This document shows, piece by piece, positions 45,061-56,452 of a stretch of 64,000 nt of DNA. Each line of letters begins with the position of its first letter. Positions within the stretch are counted from its first letter, which is position 1. The stretch comes from Isoetes taiwanensis (Eukaryota > Streptophyta > Lycopodiopsida > Isoetales > Isoetaceae), in assembly GCA_021234155.1 (NCBI GenBank), contig JAJEKV010000021.1:17715710-17779709 (forward strand). The letters are read 5' to 3'. The position numbers were made by a program, and so were the translations under genes. The notes under the pieces are model-generated. The model was not told where the DNA came from. It did no database searches and saw only the letters and a program-made list of their open reading frames with translations.

Positions 45061-45695
45061 CGTATCACTAGTACAAAAATAGGATATAAATTGCAAAAAA
45101 TGGACGGAGCATAAATCTGTCGTTTGAGCATATATGTGTCATTTATGCTCTGCCTTGGTTATGCCATTTATACCTAGTTTTGTAGTACTGTATTGGTATG
45201 TCAAATGATCTTTGAATCTATGCATGACTCTAATGACATATTTAACAAAATTTGGACTTACTCAAATCTAATAGATATCCTTCAAGAATACCATGATAAG
45301 ATTATATATATCCTATATTTATAATGTTATAGTGTATTGTATGGATCTAGCCCTAAATCTAACGGTCTAGAATTTGTTCGAGGAGATCAATGGTTGTGGA
45401 AAAACCGTGTTTTTCTTCTAGATTCTCCCTCATTTTTCTCTCGGCGATCCGAACTATGGCGATTCGACCCACAGTAATGGTGCAAGCAGCCAAAGAATTT
45501 TCAAAAACTGGGGTATTTCCATTGCTGTATGTGTTGAAAGTTCCAATCCGGACCTACCCTATGCCATGAGCATTGAAGCAGGGCACCAGACTGGCTATGG
45601 CGGCTCTTGGTTCTTTGGAGGTTGTCATCATGCAGCCATTTTTTATGGAAGGAAATGGTTTCTGAGTTTATTCAGATGGCTGATCGGATAGCCAT
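45061..45695. other. Non-coding spacer
   Basis: Left flank of the LTR described next. The last five bases, GCCAT, would be the target duplication if the element were complete. Confidence 0.4.
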
Positions 45696-47840
45696 TGTGA
45701 CATCCCCTATTCATATACGGTGCACTCACCGTATACAAACATGAGTTCATCCCCCATACCAGCTCCATACTGATACAGGGCCCTCTACATATCACTGCAA
45801 CCTTGATGAGTTCCAGTGGGAAGAATGAAGGGGTCATTTTACTCTGTCTCCCTCAGGGCCTACCTAGCTGCGGAAGCGTAAACATACATGTCAGTATACA
45901 ACATCAACATCACATAGCCATCTCGAAGGATGGCTCGTCACATATCTGCATAGACAAAGATCAGCACATCACATGGGGGAATCCTACCCAAGGCTCAGAC
46001 TCGAGGGGATGACTGACGGCTCATTAGAGGAAATTTGAGATCTCATTTCATCCCCGTAAGAATCCTCCAATGGAATGACTACCCTCTATTAACTGCAATT
46101 AATGCAGCACCAACAACTTCATTGTTGTTGTTTTTCCCCCATAACTTTTGATCCACTTGTCAAAATGTTGCGGCGTTTGTTGCATTAGATGCGGAATGAA
46201 AAGATCTTTCCAATGATATATGGTTATGATGTATTTCAATATGGTCATATGCATTAACCCTAAAAAAATATGACTTTTTGCTTATTTCTTATATATTTAT
46301 ATCGTAAAAGATGTATGAATGGGTTATCACTAGATAGATCTTGTGAAGACGAACCCATTGCTACAAAAAGTTTTTGAATCAGAGTTCTGGATCAAAAGTT
46401 ATAATGAAAAAATGATACTACAGAAGTTAGTTGCAACTGCATTAATTACAGGCTGCCACATAATACTGGAATGAGATATACTGGAGCTCTTCTCTTATTG
46501 GACAGTTTAAAAAGCTGACATGGCATTTTAAGCATCCCTTAATGGGACAAAATGTGATCTCATTTTTCCTTTAATGTGGGTCTCCAGAGTTCATTGCAGA
46601 CAGAATTCATGACAATAGATTTGGCTGGCATGAGAACATGGCTTAGGGTAGTCCACTCCATCCGCCCCTCCTGTGCACACTTTGCAGAGTAGGTTGAAAA
46701 GTGTTGGGACCTGACTGTAGCCCGCCAGATGCATAGCCAAAGGGGCTACTCCTGGGTTGCATCTCCCCAGTCCCGATGGGGCAGGTAGGGATCACTCCCT
46801 CCAGAGATCTACATGCTGACTCAAGGTGACTAGAGGGCCACTGCCCTTATTCGACTTGAACCCAATGGAGAGTGACGCATCACCCCACGGGTGTCGAGCC
46901 CATGCCTCGCCCACACGCAGTGGCAAGGCATTAGACCTAGTCTACAATGATCCCCGGTAGACTTTACACGCCAGAGGGATCGTTCCTGAGTCAGAACATG
47001 AACCTCCTTTTGAGCCAGTCTGGCCCCTTCACCCACAACCAGGTGTGGTTCTTGTACACAGGCCGAATTTACAGTGTGCTAAAGAGGCTAGCTAGGAGCA
47101 TCAACTACCAGGCTTTAAGGTCTCTACCCCACAATGAGTCCACAGAGATACATCATCATACATATCACAGAAGAGCTAAAGAACAAGATCTAATCTATAT
47201 CATAGAGTTAGGTTCTTTAGTTAGGGCTCGATATCTAAGGATCTAGATGGCTGCTATGGGCAATTTAATAGGCTAAACCTACTTATTCAAGGCCTGGGAG
47301 GCGGTTTAGGCTATTAAATTGACAAAATACCTGATCCTTGGCTCGCTCCTCCCGCCTCGAACTCGACCATCATCCCCGGCCGACTCGCTAGAAGACGAAG
47401 CTAGAAAGGAAAACTGATGAGCCAAATCGCTTAGACAGAGTTTGGGAGGCGGATTTGGCTCCTGGAGCAAGCAAAACAGAACCCTAGAACACTATGGACC
47501 AAAATAGCAAGTTAGGGTTTCCTTTACCTAAATAGACAAGGGGTTAGGGCTAGGGTTTCCAATTACCCCTTTTAGGGATAATTGGTGTGGCCCACTTGCC
47601 TTTATTAAGTGGCATAAAGTGTCCACATGGGAAAATGTGCACACTTGGATAAATGTACACATTGGAAAATGTGCACATTAATAGATGCGCATACCTTGCA
47701 GGTTGCCTTCTAGGGTGTTACCTGCTTGGCTACGCTGGCGTCGGCATTACCGCGTCGGTCGGGTGGCGGTAATGCGTGACGAGGGCAAGATACATTATAT
47801 CGATCCCGGGACCAGGTATCTTGGTCTTTGGAACATCACA
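45696..47840 (-). mobile_element. 3' LTR of a minus-strand LTR retrotransposon
   Basis: On the minus strand the segment begins TGTGATGTTCCAAAGACC and ends AATAGGGGATGTCACA. It has TG...CA ends with TGTGA/TCACA inverted repeats, 2145 bp long. The purine tract AAGGTGGGGAGAA lies immediately before it (47841-47853), the classic primer for plus-strand synthesis beside a 3' LTR. Its form, with GTGGGGAGAA followed by TGTGATGT, is common in plant Ty3/gypsy elements. The partner LTR is not in the window. Confidence 0.75.
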
Positions 47841-48371
47841 TTCTCCCCACCTTGAAATGATGTTGTCCGCAGCATCGTGGGTCTCCCCACCTTGGGATTT
47901 TCCTAACCTGCAATCAACTTGATGCATACAATATATTACTATTATACTTATACAATTATTAGGATTACCTTAAGGTAATATTTTTAAACATTATTATGTC
48001 ATTACATTATCAAATAATTTATCAATCCGTAACTTCATTAAAACAAGGTACTTATTAGTTTCACTTATCACAACATTTTAGTTTATCAAAATTTAACAGT
48101 TTCATATACAATTATCGTTCGAGGTACTCTTCATTCCTTGCAACACATTCTAACAAAATTTGTGTTGCAAGTCTTCGTAGCTCGACCTCCTTGCCCTCCG
48201 GAGCGCTCTATTGGCCTGCAGGTCGACACTACATTAGTACCATTTTAATTATTAATAAAAAAATTTTGGTTATAAGGTGACCACCCCACCTATCTACATG
48301 AATGCATGACTAATCTCCCGGCGTAGGAAGAGGATGTTTCTTCCATCGTGGCCGTGGAGACAGCGCCCTAT
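47841..48371 (-). mobile_element. Polypurine tract and 3' internal end of the LTR element
   Basis: After the polypurine tract the minus strand has a second similar GGTGGGGAGACC 38 bp away. Farther upstream is a short protein-like stretch (GKEVELRRLATQILLECVAR then NEEYLER, about 48120-48200). The internal region stops at the proposed end of the CACTA-like element at 48372, suggesting that element or a deletion interrupts it. No protease, RT, RNase H or integrase is visible. Confidence 0.5.
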
Positions 48372-48905
48372 CACTACAAAACCAAAGCCCTGTTACGACG
48401 TCTATTACGACGTCCAGACGTCGTTGCGTCGATGATCGGCGTCATAGCGTCGATAAGCGGCGATCTATTTCGGCGTCGGGCGTCGATATCGGCGTTTATC
48501 GCGTCGCTATACTGGCGTCGCAAGCTGCGCGGCGTCTTTAAGCGGCGACATGGCGTCGTTTCAGCGTCGTTCGCGTGCGATGGGTCAGCCAGCGGCACCG
48601 CTGTACCCAGTGGCCGCGCCCGGTAGCGGCCGTGGCGTGGCGGATGACACAACAGCGTCGTTCAGCGGCGAAAAGTACACAAATCATCATGTCCGATCGT
48701 GTGGCGTTGCCCGGTAGCGTAAGCGGCCGGCGTGGCGGCGTGTGAAGCGTCATTCAGCGGCGTTCTTTGGCGTGGTTTGTCACTGTCGCTGCGTGGTATC
48801 GGCTTTCTGGCGGCTTGGCGCCCGCGGAACGCGTCGTTCAACGGCAGCTGGCTGGCGGCGTGGCGACCCGCCTTGACAACAAGCGTCGTTCAGCGGCGAT
48901 TATTA
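48372..48905 (+). mobile_element. CACTA-like transposon terminus with subterminal repeats
   Basis: CACTACAAAACC at 48372 matches the conserved end of plant En/Spm (CACTA) transposons. It is followed by about 500 bp of dense GCGTCGTTCAGCGGCG-type repeats (for example near 48655, 48746, 48829 and 48881) and shorter GCGTCG/GGCGTC variants, the usual layout of CACTA subterminal transposase-binding repeats. The 3 bp before it are TAT, as a target duplication could be. The matching GTAGTG terminus was not found to the right. The tract is very GC-rich against AT-rich neighbours. Confidence 0.55.
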
Positions 48906-49480
48906 AGGAATTTTGATAAAAAAAAAATATTTATTTTATTATTCAATATGATTTAGCGGACGGTTAATATTCATATGCAAAATTAACAAATATTTAATAT
49001 AAATAAATATTTAGTAATATTTATTAATATTAATATTATCAATAATATTAATAGTATTAATAAATATTAAATATGAACAAAATAAATCGAGAATAAATAT
49101 TTAAAAATTTAAAAATTCGAAAAATAGAAACAAATATTGATTAAATTATATTAATGGTAGATAAGCATTATTGTTTAATATGTAATTAAATGTTTAATAA
49201 ATCTAAGAATAAAAAAAATAGAATCGAGCATAAAATTAACATAACAAAAAATCACAAATAATAAGAACAAAGCATAAAAATTTAAATTGAATTCAATTAA
49301 TATATTTCACAATGTAATTTGCACATTACAAAATATATTAAGTCTTTAGTTGTTGCTCTCTTCTTCTTCTTCTTCATTGGCCGTCTTCATTTACGCATTA
49401 TATTGTATGTAACAATTAGTTCATTGTAGTCACAAATAATTATCTAATGAATGATACACACTTCATCCCCCCTTTCACGC
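48906..49480. other. AT-rich spacer inside the CACTA-like element
   Basis: AATATTTATTAATATT-type sequence and a short CTTCTTCTT run near 49360. No gene. Confidence 0.4.
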
Positions 49481-52400
49481 CTTGATGGCGTCTGATGATA
49501 GCGCATATTTGCCTTGTTTGAAGGCCCTTTGGCGTTCATCTTTAGCGGCCGGGCGACCAACAAATGGCGCCCTAGTGAGAATGAGCACCAAAACTAATGT
49601 TAGTGTTCAACTTCGAGAACCTACATTATAAACCAAATTTATACTTACAAATAGCTTATCGAGAAAGCCATAACCGCCCGGACCGGTCTTATTGGCACTA
49701 TGGGCGCCACTTGCTTCGTCGTACCTACGGCGTCAGTAGCTGCCTTTGTTCTAGCTTCCCCTTTCTTTGATAATATGTTGGCCTTCAAACACTACAATGC
49801 AATACAAGGACTTAGTCCACATGGCATCATCTAATTATCGACTCATGGGAGAGATGATGTACTTGAAATGCCTCATTAGTCAACCGGATAAACATGTGCC
49901 ACTTCCCTCTATCGGGACTCTGTAGCTTTGGCAAGAGCTTTTCATTTGCTTCTTCGATTACCTACGCAAAATATAAATAAAATATGAGTACAATGAGGTT
50001 ATAATGAAGAGCGAAAAGAGCCTAATACGGTGGATTTAACATGTTTACCCTGCTTTGAACAAAGCTCCCTCCATGAGATCTCTCGACTTGAGCTCGGGAT
50101 ATTACGCTTCTAAAATCTCCTTGATCCTCTCTTTTTCCTCATCATAGGCTCCGAGTTCCATTCACCCTTGTGGGCGTTATGGCAAGCGCTATTTGTGACA
50201 TTATTAGCCATCTTCCAAAAATTGTAAGCCATCTGCGGTCTTTGTGGTAGCGGCAACTCTTGCTACTACACTCAACATACGACTAACATATGAATATGTG
50301 TTAGTGAACAAAAAGGGCATAATTCAAGATGAACTCACTCATATTGAAAGAGATGCCTTCGTGGAGGTGGTGCGGTGGTGCGATCTTTAATGAGAGCTTG
50401 AAGAGGAATTGCGTCCACTCGGCGTGGGCGGCGGTCGGGCGCTCGCCGTGGGGTTCATTCTCCCCGCGTTCGGGGAGCGGCCCCAAGATTGAATTCTGAA
50501 GGAGTGTATGAGCTATGGCGTGAGGGTCATGGGCGCCCGGACCTCCGCCTACTTTGTTCAACTTGACTGTGGCGCCAATCTCCATTTTGCGGGCGACATC
50601 CCGAATTGCAAGGCATTCCACCTATCTTCGGGGTTATCGCCTCGTTGATATCTCGGAGTTCCACGCTCTTCGTCTTCTGGCTGGATCGCGAGGTCCTTTT
50701 CGAATCTCTTGGCGGTGGTGATGAGAAGAAGATCAGCCCATAACCCGCGACGGCGAACATTATGCATAGGAAAAGAAGGGCAACCCGCATTTGCGCTACA
50801 TTTAAAAACATTAGAGCGTTAAAATAAATGGTTAACTTACATTTTATCCTAGAAAAAATCCATACCAAATCCACACAATGGTGGAGGTGGCGGTGGTGGC
50901 GAGCTAAACCCGAGCGACCAACTTAAGCCTCTTAAAGGCCTTTTGCGGGTTTAGAATTTGTCGGTAAGGCTACCAAGCCCGCCGAGAAGTAAAGTTGTGA
51001 ACAATAGATATGCCATCGTGCGCATCCCATGGTTCTTTGGACATGTGCAAAAACTTGCAAGTTATTTATATGGAGTGCGATGAATAACATAGTAGGAAAG
51101 CAACAAATGTTAGCAACATGGGAAGTTCATTACAAAACATTGGGATTTGAATAATTAAAAGTGTCTTTATATATTTGGTTATTAGACAATTAAAAAATTT
51201 AATACTCTTAAACATGGCAAGATATACAATATTGTATTCATTATTTGAGTTGTGACAACAACAATTTTGACATCTCAAGGCATCCATGCACTTCATGTGT
51301 CGTCTTTGTCTCACAACCATGGTAGAAGATATTCCAACACTTTGTAAGGCTTCAACAACTTGAAGCTTTGGGTCGTGATGAGAATACGTCTTCACGTAGG
51401 CACATCATTCTTGTTTTTGCTCCTCCAACTTGTCAAGGCGTCGTTGGTACATATGGGTTGGATTAATCCATTGGGCATTGTTGTTATTATTAAACCACTC
51501 CATTCGTCGCATAGCTTGCCGCGAAATCGAAGCATCTCATAAATATATCCCAATGCATAGACATCATGAATTTCGTGTCCCCATACGATCATCATCCTTT
51601 GATTTCTCAAACACGGTTTCCTCTAACCATGGATATTTTGCTTGTCCATCCGAAAAAAAAGTACCGACACTTCAACAAGGGGCGGCGGCTCTTTGGCGTA
51701 AAATGAATTGCATTGTCCCAATCACCAATGGCCACCCACACATTTTGGTACTCATCATCAAAATGTAATTTGACTCTCTTGCAATTAAGCTTTGTGTGAG
51801 TGAAGTGGCCTTTGTGGATCTCAGCGACACCTTACGCTGGGGCAAGAGCTATCTACGGAACATCTTGATATACAACTTCGCATTTTGCTCCTAAGTTCAG
51901 TAGCCTATGTGTTTGTCGGTTCTTCTTGGCTCTAGCAATTGCATTTGACCATCTTCTAAAAGCGTGACAAGTTATTAGGTAAATAGTCAAACAAGTGTGC
52001 AAGTGTCTCTCCATTCATGAAAGGTAGAATCACCATTGGCCCTATGGTATCCCCACTAGAGCTAGCAACTTCATATGCAAGTCCAATGGATGTAGCCAAA
52101 GCGGGATCACGGGCTCTTGAAGGCGTATGTATCTTTGAGCCATCTCATCGTCTACGCCCTATCTTTGCCCTTGAAAACCCATCCCTTTGTATAGCTCATC
52201 ATCTTGGAAGTGTTGTGTTCCGTTGATTTTGATTTGATCGTGCGATGTGTTGGTTTCTCCTCAATAAGGTGTATCACATCCACGGCCTCTACGGGCATGG
52301 GATCAACAAAGATTGATGTGTTCATGTGATTCTCCAAAGAAAAGTGGGGCTTGCTAGGCCTGCTCCACTAGAGCTTCCCCCGATGCAAAGCATTTTTAAT

Positions 52401-52751
52401 TACCTCAAGCCCGGCGTGCATTGAGATCCGCAATGATGTTCTTGTGATCAAGCGTCGCTTCTTTGAGGAATTCCATGAAGCTACCCATTCCTTGACCACG
52501 AGCCTCGGCATTGGGACTTTTAAAGCTGCCTTTGAATGCTTCAAACATGTCTTGAGTTCATCCATGGGGTTTCCAATCATTGGCTTTACATGTGTGTCAA
52601 GGAGAGAAGTCAACATTTCTTCTTGACACGGCCATTTTTGTGCTAACTCAAATTGGCACTTCCTTTTCACATGTCGACAAAATGGTCGACCCGTTGACCC
52701 GGTTGCATCTCGGTCGGGACTTTCGTTAGCACATATCTCATTTATGACCAT
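49481..52751 (-). pseudogene. Decayed coding region of the CACTA-like element
   Basis: Many minus-strand pieces have protein character but need shifts to join. From the 5' side: RKCQFELAQKWPCQEEMLTS (52.6 kb), then in another frame DMFEAFKGSFKSPNAEARGQ and FLKEATLDHKNIIADLNARR. Next AFRRWSNAIARAKKNRQTHR (51.9), KLNCKRVKLHFDDEYQNVWV and AIGDWDNAIHFTPKS (51.7), KTYSHHDPKLQVVEALQSVG (51.3), MYQRRLDKLEEQKQE and a 50.3-50.8 kb block. A Lys-rich helical piece, KERIKEILEA and VIEEANEKLLPKLQSPDRGK, lies near 50 kb. En/Spm-type plant transposons encode such basic helical proteins downstream of the transposase, but I cannot name a domain, and the catalytic transposase is not recognised. Frameshifts cluster at GC runs. 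Confidence 0.4.
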
Positions 52752-53109
52752 CGTCTAATCTCACTAATCATTAGTGTCTTCACGATCGGGGCCATACCTA
52801 CAAACCAATTTAGATTCATTAATCTTGCTTTTGTGACTTTTTTCAAACCTTCATTATGAATCTTTACCTACTTTCTTAAGAGTTAGTTTCCCTTTTTATT
52901 TTTTTTTTTTTTTTAAAACCAACTATTTAAATTTTTCTTGCTCTTAACCACTCCACATCGGTGTTTCTTTGACATCCCTAACATCTTTAAAAACAACATT
53001 CTTAACTAGAAACCGAAAATCAATAATGCAATTTTTTCAAAAACCACGCCCTTGTCCAATCAGTAAAGATTTCTATTTATTGATATATTAATAAAAAAAA
53101 AATAAACAA

Positions 53110-53455
53110 GAGTAGGCGGTGAGCTTGGACCCGGAACACCTAGTCTTCTCCACTCAAAGCGGAGCCGACCATGCCCCTGTCCAAGTCTCCCCAAATTTTT
53201 CTAAACTAAATACATTAATCAATAAAATTTCAAGAGTAAGCGGTGAGCTTGGACCCGGAACACCTAGTCTTCTCCACTCAAAGGCGGGCCGACCATGCCC
53301 TGTCCAAGTCTCCCCAATTTTTTCTAAACTAAACTTACATTAATCAATAAAATTACAAAAGTAAGCGGTGAGCTTGGACCGGAACACCTAGTCTTCTCCA
53401 CTCAAAGGCGGGGCCGACCATGCCCTTGTCCAAGTCTCCCCAGTTTTTTTTTTTT
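53110..53455. repeat. Tandem repeat, three units of 124 bp
   Basis: GGTGAGCTTGGAC-CGGAACACC-TAGTCTTCTCCACTCAAAG occurs with GAGCTT at 53121, 53245 and 53370. Copies differ mainly by one-base indels at C/G runs (AAAGCGGAGCCG, AAAGGCGGGCCG, AAAGGCGGGGCCG). Confidence 0.9.
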
Positions 53456-53619
53456 TTAACCTAAATAAAACATTAAAATTTTATTCTCCTACTCAAACTC
53501 AAATTCTTACCTAGAATGTCTTGAGCTGCTTGAAAATCGATTTCCAAAAGCGGCGCATTTTGTTATTAGTGTACATGCAAAAAAATAAAGGCATTCAATA
53601 ATTAGAAAACTTACATAAA

Positions 53620-54180
53620 TAAAGAAATAAATAAAAAAAAAAAAAAAAAAAAAGACGATTCACATTGAAAAAATAATTTAAATTAAAAATATTTAAATTT
53701 TTAATTAAAATAACTATATATTTACATGTAAAAAATTAAAAAAAAAAAAAAAAAGAACATAAAAAGAAGGGGCCTCGTCTTTCAACGACGTCCCCTTCTT
53801 GTAATAAAAAATAGAGGAAGAATGGGCCTCGTCTTTCAACGACGTCCTTCTTCCATGGAAAAAAAATAGAAGAGAAGAAGAAGAAGAAGAAGAGGAAGGA
53901 AGAAGAAGAAGAAGAAGAAGAAGAAGAAGGAAGAAGAAGAAGAAGAGGAAGAAGAAAGAGGAGAAGAAGGGAAGAGGAGAGGAGGAGGATAGGAAAGAAA
54001 ATTGAAAAATAGAATAGAAGAAAGTGGTGAAGAAGAAGAAGAAGAAAATGAATAGAAGATTGGAAGAGCGGAAGATTAGAAGGAAGAAACCAATGATTGG
54101 AAGATCATTGGAAGAAGAAGGAGGAGGATTGATTCATACTAATAAAAGGCGAAATGGATTGAAGAAAAACAAGGATGGAA
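53620..54180. repeat. Poly-A and (GAA)n low complexity
   Basis: Runs of A near 53630-53655 and 53735-53755 are followed by a duplicated phrase GGGCCTCGTCTTTCAACGAC (about 53770 and 53824). A long GAAGAAGAAGGA tract (about 53868-54180) follows. The Lys/Arg/Glu frame across it is compositional. GGGCCTCGTCTTTCAACGACGTCC may be a diverged subterminal motif. Confidence 0.75.
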
Positions 54181-54435
54181 AGAAGAGGAGGATAGAAATG
54201 GGATGGATTGAAAACAAACAAGAAAAAACAAGAAGCCCTAAATCTATCAAACAACAAGCCTAATTCAAAAATAGAGTTGATTGATCCATTGAAATACCTT
54301 TGGATGCTTGCTTGAAGCTTGGAAAGGGACATAAGGATGATGATCGCGCCAAAAATGCAAAAAGCAGCTCCTCCGGCCGCTTAGAACCAAAAAACTAGGC
54401 GGAAAAACTCTGATTTACGATAAAAAGTTACAGGC

Positions 54436-54855
54436 GTCGTTGAGCGGCGTCGCGAGGTCGTTAACGGCGTGCGCAATAGTCGTTAAGCGGCGTCTATAGC
54501 AACGTCTTTGTGTTAAGCGGCGTGCCCTTTTTTTATTAAGTTATAATTATAAGTTATTATTATAATTATAATTATTATACAAAGAAGGATTGTTACCCGG
54601 TGGAGGGCTGTCATTTATCGCGATAATCTAACTTCGAAGCTGCTCTTGAGCAGGGATGTTGAAAGTCGGTTTGCCTCCACCTCGGACATTTTTGTGATAG
54701 AAAATGTAGAAATCAAACTCAAATTTTTTATCTTTCAAATTTTTTATCTGTCATAGTCGTTAAGCGGCGTCTATAGCAACGTCTTTGTGTTAAGCGGCGT
54801 GCCCTTTAAACATCTCTGCAAAAATCAATTTATTAAACATTTCAAAATCGATTTC
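54436..54855. repeat. Subterminal-motif cluster with a 55-bp direct repeat
   Basis: GCGTCGTTGAGCGGCGTCG near 54434 matches the motif of the 48.4-48.9 kb cluster. A block of about 54 bp, TAGTCGTTAAGCGGCGTCTA ... TGTTAAGCGGCGTGCCC, is repeated exactly at 54476-54530 and 54753-54807. The second copy continues AAACATCTCTGCA, which recurs at 55685 after another TTAAGCGGCGTACG. The motif thus brackets the AGO fragment that follows. Confidence 0.75.
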
Positions 54856-55690
54856 TTAAACCAACATCGCACACCTTTCATTATTCTTTGCCAACCCTAC
54901 ATTAAGAACACTTGCAAAGCTGGGATTGACACCATCCACGAAGTCCACAATACAATAAAATTTATTAAAATTGAACACGAAATTTGGGGAGAGAACTATA
55001 CATAGCCATAAGGGGTAGGAACACGAATACAACAAAATTTGTGGAGGCAAGCTGTTTTGTTCGATACTTGCGAGCACGCAAACCCTTTCAACAATTCCAC
55101 GCCACAAGCAAAAGTTAATTATCCTTTCAATATCAGTTGAAAAAGTTATTTATGTTACTTACGCAATCATGCCCCGGAAGGTTCTTTCATTACAAGCGCA
55201 TTCATAGTTTCACATTTTTCGTGATTGTGTTTTGACCGTCGCGACAAGCTGGGATATCGTTGGCCAATCTGTAGAGCCCCTTGCACGCAAGTTAAAATAG
55301 GAATGTAATGAATTGAAATTTGAAATGTCAAGTGCACACACAGTTCAATCCTTACAATTGCAATTGATGGTGAATTTGGCGAGAATGGGGCTCCATGTGA
55401 CACATCCATTCCAAAGATTATAGTTGGCTCCACGGAGACCTTTGGAAGACCCCGACGAAATTCCATCGATAACATCGTATTATATCCTCCACACTACGGT
55501 TTGAAAGTAAGTCTTGAGTTCAATGAGGGGAGCCATTATGGGGTACCAAGTGAGTTACCTTGGCATTAATTTTCAAAGCCACATTAGTCAAGAAATCTTG
55601 ATCATTTTATATTACGGGGAGGAACTATACAGCGATTAACAACTCCAACGTCGGCGAAGCAGTTTGTTAAGCGGCGTACGCAAAACATCT
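54856..55690 (-). pseudogene. ARGONAUTE PIWI-domain fragment (AGO4 clade)
   Basis: AGO proteins bind small RNAs and cut or silence targets; the AGO4/6/9 group acts in nuclear DNA methylation. Exon pieces on the minus strand in order: about 55680-55559, VVNRCIVPPRN then, after a one-base loss, DQDFLTNVALKINAK; 55493-55356, NTMLSMEFRRGLPKV and PTIIFGMDVSHGAPF then PSIAI; 55279-55163, GSTDWPTISQLVATVKTQSR then, shifted, MNALVMKEPSG; about 55110-54856, FVDGVNPSFASVLNVGLAK. Order, spacing and GT/AG borders (AAG|gtaac, ATT|gtaagg, TTGC|gtaagt) fit a PIWI domain. GMDVSHG holds the first catalytic Asp and is the AGO4-type form (AGO1-type has GADVTHP). N, PAZ, MID and the end of PIWI are missing and at least three frameshifts occur, so it is not functional as it stands. 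Confidence 0.8.
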
Positions 55691-55856
55691 CTGCATAAGT
55701 ATGCATTGCATCTTCCTTAAGTAAACTACATATAAAAGGAATCAAACCATTACGGCATAGAGATCGGTCTTTACGAGGGTAGAATGCATAGAATAAACTA
55801 CGGTGGCTCTTTTTTGAGATTTTAAAGCATTGAACATCATTGAAACTCTGTGAATA

Positions 55857-56060
55857 TCGATGGGGAGGAAATCAACATGATGCTATTGGTAACAATGATC
55901 TGAGATAACAAGGAATCGGTGAGAATGATAGTTGGGGAATTGCATCAAATGGAAATGGCGGATGGGGAGGAGGCACCTTTCGGATGCCAATGATTCTTGG
56001 GGTATTGCTTCCAATGAAACTCACACATCTGGGCGGATAATAATGGAGCACTAGTTGGCA
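55857..56060 (+). pseudogene. WG/GW-repeat coding remnant (AGO-hook-like)
   Basis: The plus strand encodes RWGGNQHDAIGNNDL, a stop, then GENDSWGIASNGNGGWGGGT and, after a one-base shift, DANDSWGIASNETHTSG and NNGALVGNDY. Four WG or GW dipeptides fall within about 65 codons and NDSWGIASN is exactly repeated. Gly/Asn/Ser-rich WG repeats of this kind form the AGO-binding tails of plant Pol V NRPE1 and SPT5-like proteins. Simple Gly-rich proteins are an alternative. The piece is short and broken by a stop and a shift. It lies right next to the AGO fragment, on the opposite strand. Confidence 0.35.
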
Positions 56061-56452
56061 ATGATTACTTATGTATTTTATCTATCCTTCTTTATCTATC
56101 CACTTAGATTTCTCTCCATCCTTGTTTATCTATCCACTTTAATAAACCGGACTTGTGCACCATTGAGCTTCACTTGCATACTTTCATACTAAATCAAGCT
56201 TGCCAATCACTTGATCATGGTAGCGGATGCAAACATATGGCTCACCGGGTTGCTCTTACGCATACAATCTACACAAGGCATGCCCGGCTTCGGTCCATGC
56301 AAAGCTGCAAGAAGAGCTTCTTTGATTTGCCATATTCTCTCGTGCATGATCACATACAACTTCATATATGGTTGCAGCCTCTTCATAGATTCTTGCTAAG
56401 GGTTTTGGACCACGACCGAGGGGTTCAACGGCGTCTCACCTTGAATTCCGAG
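56061..56452. other. Spacer before the satellite
   Basis: CTATCCACTT with ATCCTTNTTTATCTATCC repeats near 56090 and 56120. GGTTCAACGGCGTCTCACC at 56427-56445, next to the satellite border, resembles the GTCGTTCAACGGC subterminal motif. A minus frame of about 60 codons (RIYEEAATIYEVVCDHAREN) near 56.3 kb is not recognised. Confidence 0.35.

Noticed and set aside
44767-45131. Asp/Ser-rich frames of 115 codons on both strands
   Set aside because: A short minisatellite with a period close to a multiple of three explains both open frames.
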